Source of the DNA: Lachnospiraceae bacterium
GTDB taxonomy: Bacteria > Bacillota > Clostridia > Lachnospirales > Lachnospiraceae
DNA length: 51,330 nt
Direction: 5' to 3'
Assembly: GCA_024403555.1 (NCBI GenBank)
Contig: JAKSRP010000008.1
Span: forward strand, 1-51,330
Shown: positions 50,177 through 51,330 of the stretch, piece by piece
How positions within the stretch are numbered: position 1 is the stretch's first letter
Layout of the letters: every line of letters starts with the position of its first letter
Position numbers and translations under genes: made by a program
The notes under the pieces: generated by a model
The model's database searches: none
Seen by the model: the letters and a program-made list of their open reading frames with translations, nothing else
What the model was told of the DNA's origin: nothing

Positions 50177-50824
50177 TTATCTGTGCTTGATTTCGGAGTA
50201 TCCGTTACCATTTACTAAAGCATCTACTGGAATTTTGTGTCTGCAGTAAGGACAGTCATGTCTGTTGTAGGTGCAGTAATCCGGAATATCTTTTTTATGG
50301 AAGATAGAATAGATTGGAAGTCCGTCAAATTCATCGATCATAGAGAAAACAGCAGAGACTCCGAAAACGTTACCTCCATAAAAACCGATACAGTCAAGTG
50401 CCTGTTTGATTGTGATACCAGTTGTGACAGATGCCATTAAAATGATGATATTTTTATCTTTGATCATTGGAATGATATTGCTTCTGAAGAAGAACTGGCC
50501 CATCTGATCCATCTCTGGAGTGATGATGCAGGCTGCGTCGTTGTAATGACGGGATACAAAGCCCTGTTCGGAAAGGCGTTCTGCAAGGAAAGCACCGATG
50601 ATTTCCGTACCATCTAAGCAAACGATGGTATCAATGGCTTTGTCAGATTTATAGTCCTGAACGATTCGTGCAGCAGCAGCTTTCGCTTCATTCTGGCGCA
50701 CACGGATCTTCGTGATGTCAAGATAATAGTTGATATGTGAGTTTCTTGTTGCAAAATGTCCAGGAATTACTTCTAAGTTGATACTGGAAGTTTTGGAATT
50801 TAATGTAAGTGTTCTGGATTTCAT
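50177..50824 (-). CDS. Orotate phosphoribosyltransferase-like protein with C-terminal zinc-ribbon motif
   Basis: 215 residues with the type I PRTase layout: NEAKAAAARIVQDY helix, TIVCLDGTEIIGAFLAE (start of the core), and a PRPP-loop position reading IIILMASVTTGITIKQAL. TTG.T is kept but the two acidic residues normally before it are replaced by Met-Ala, so catalysis is doubtful. The C-terminus adds YCTYNRHDCPYCRHKIP, three cysteines plus histidines like a small metal site. It is divergent from glgA. AGGAGG precedes ATG 50824. It may be a regulatory or non-canonical PRTase. Confidence 0.75.
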   Translation of the reverse strand: MKSRTLTLNSKTSSINLEVIPGHFATRNSHINYYLDITKIRVRQNEAKAAAARIVQDYKSDKAIDTIVCLDGTEIIGAFLAERLSEQGFVSRHYNDAACIITPEMDQMGQFFFRSNIIPMIKDKNIIILMASVTTGITIKQALDCIGFYGGNVFGVSAVFSMIDEFDGLPIYSIFHKKDIPDYCTYNRHDCPYCRHKIPVDALVNGNGYSEIKHR

Positions 50825-50895
50825 AAATATATCCTCCTGTGTTTATAAACCTATGCTTATTATAATATAAATCGGGCAAAATGGATATTATAAAA

Positions 50896-50924
50896 TTGAA
50901 TTATCATTTGTTCAATGTTATAAT
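50896..50924 (+). promoter_or_regulatory. glgA promoter
   Basis: TTGAAT (50896-50901), 17-bp spacer, TATAAT (50919-50924), about 35 bp upstream of the start. Confidence 0.75.
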
Positions 50925-50959
50925 ATACATACTATAATTTAGGAGGAATGACGGGTAAC

Positions 50960-51330
50960 ATGAAAAAAATTTTATTTGTAGCGTCTGAAAGTGTACCATT
51001 TATCAAAACTGGTGGTTTAGCAGACGTTGTGGGGACTTTACCAAAAACATTTGACAAAGAAAAATATGATGTAAGAGTTGTTTTACCTGGATATACATGT
51101 ATTCCAGACAAATTCCGTGATGCAATGACAGATGTGACACATTTCCAGATGGATCTTTCCTGGAGAACACAGTATGTTGGCGTAAAAGAATTAGTATTAG
51201 ATGGTATCACATTCTACTTCATCGACAACCTTTACTATTTCACAGGTGAAAAACCATATGGCGATATGAGCGAAGATATTGAAAAATTTGCTTTCTTCTC
51301 TAAAGCAGCTTTCTCAACTCTTCCAGTAAT
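50960..51330 (+). CDS. glgA: Glycogen synthase GlgA, N-terminal part (cut by window end)
   Basis: The open frame runs off the right edge after 123 full codons. It starts MKKILFVASESVPFIKTGGLADVVG; KTGGLADV is the ADP-glucose-binding motif of GT5 starch/glycogen synthases, and FFSKAAF near the edge is also conserved. It elongates alpha-1,4-glucan from ADP-glucose. I use ATG 50960; ATG 50948 in frame is 1 bp from the AGGAGG at 50941-50946 and too close, though the chosen start leaves a longish 13-bp spacing. Remaining glg genes, if any, lie outside. Confidence 0.93.
   Translation, partial: MKKILFVASESVPFIKTGGLADVVGTLPKTFDKEKYDVRVVLPGYTCIPDKFRDAMTDVTHFQMDLSWRTQYVGVKELVLDGITFYFIDNLYYFTGEKPYGDMSEDIEKFAFFSKAAFSTLPV

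Noticed and set aside
1..51330. CRISPR array, prophage, insertion sequence or integrative element
   Set aside because: No repeat-spacer pattern, integrase, transposase or phage structural gene is seen, and gene order is core-like throughout.

Overview
The window is AT-rich DNA from a Gram-positive Clostridia chromosome, most likely a Lachnospiraceae member (Lachnospira/Eubacterium/Roseburia-like). The basis is gene order (ireB-ruvX-yrzB, nusB-xseA-xseB-ispA-tlyA-nadK-argR-recN), strong GGAGG-type ribosome binding sites, frequent TATAAT promoters, and secreted beta-helix proteins together with glycogen synthase. The family is inferred from gene content; no species is claimed. Most of the window is ordinary core chromosome. 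I see no phage, insertion sequence, CRISPR array or rRNA operon.

Layout. (1) 1-4967: a cut-off C39-type peptidase, then prmA, an rsmE interrupted by one in-frame TAG, a cysteine desulfurase and thiI, all rightward and mostly concerned with modifying ribosomes and tRNA. (2) 5038-12130: a small leftward HPr-like gene, mtaB, then a compact operon ireB-ruvX-yrzB, RNase J, a YlbF-family protein, a catalytic-domain-less MltG-like protein, and the wobble-uridine pair trmR-trhP. (3) 12189-17568: two leftward 671-residue flavin/iron-sulfur enoate reductases with a divergent LysR gene and a palindrome between. (4) 17678-20886: a chorismate mutase-shikimate kinase fusion and a GT2-TagF-like fusion. (5) 21028-25492: a cell-surface locus with two related secreted beta-helix proteins and a membrane-anchored Thr/Asp-rich protein around a 304-bp divergent control region. 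(6) 25623-37764: efp, a DMT transporter, an Asp23 protein, nusB, xseAB, ispA, tlyA, nadK, argR, recN, a patatin-like hydrolase, lon and a small CPCC-like protein. (7) 37830-43819: a serine hydrolase, tRNA-Leu(CAG), a membrane-anchored 3D-like protein, and a copper module (two CsoR operators, csoR, and copA carrying a C-terminal CopZ domain). (8) 43979-51330: an FRG-domain gene, a TRIC-type membrane protein, ilvE, LURP-one and YkgJ proteins, carD, sstT, a phosphoribosyltransferase-like gene and the start of glgA.

How the genes work together. Translation-related modification is over-represented: PrmA (L11), RsmE (16S rRNA), ThiI (s4U), MtaB (ms2t6A), TrhP/TrmR (ho5U/mo5U), TlyA (rRNA) and EF-P. 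RNA turnover (RNase J with a YlbF protein), DNA repair (XseAB, RecN, RuvX) and stress proteolysis (Lon) surround them.

The observations most worth a second look are these: the rsmE nonsense codon; a Shine-Dalgarno sequence and start codon inside copA that could release a free 69-residue CopZ; duplicated copper operators; five TTCGT-type motifs spaced one helical turn apart after carD; the paired but non-equivalent enoate reductases with a palindrome at the divergent LysR promoter; and the divergent beta-helix locus with its own palindrome. I did not find a convincing wholly new multi-gene system.
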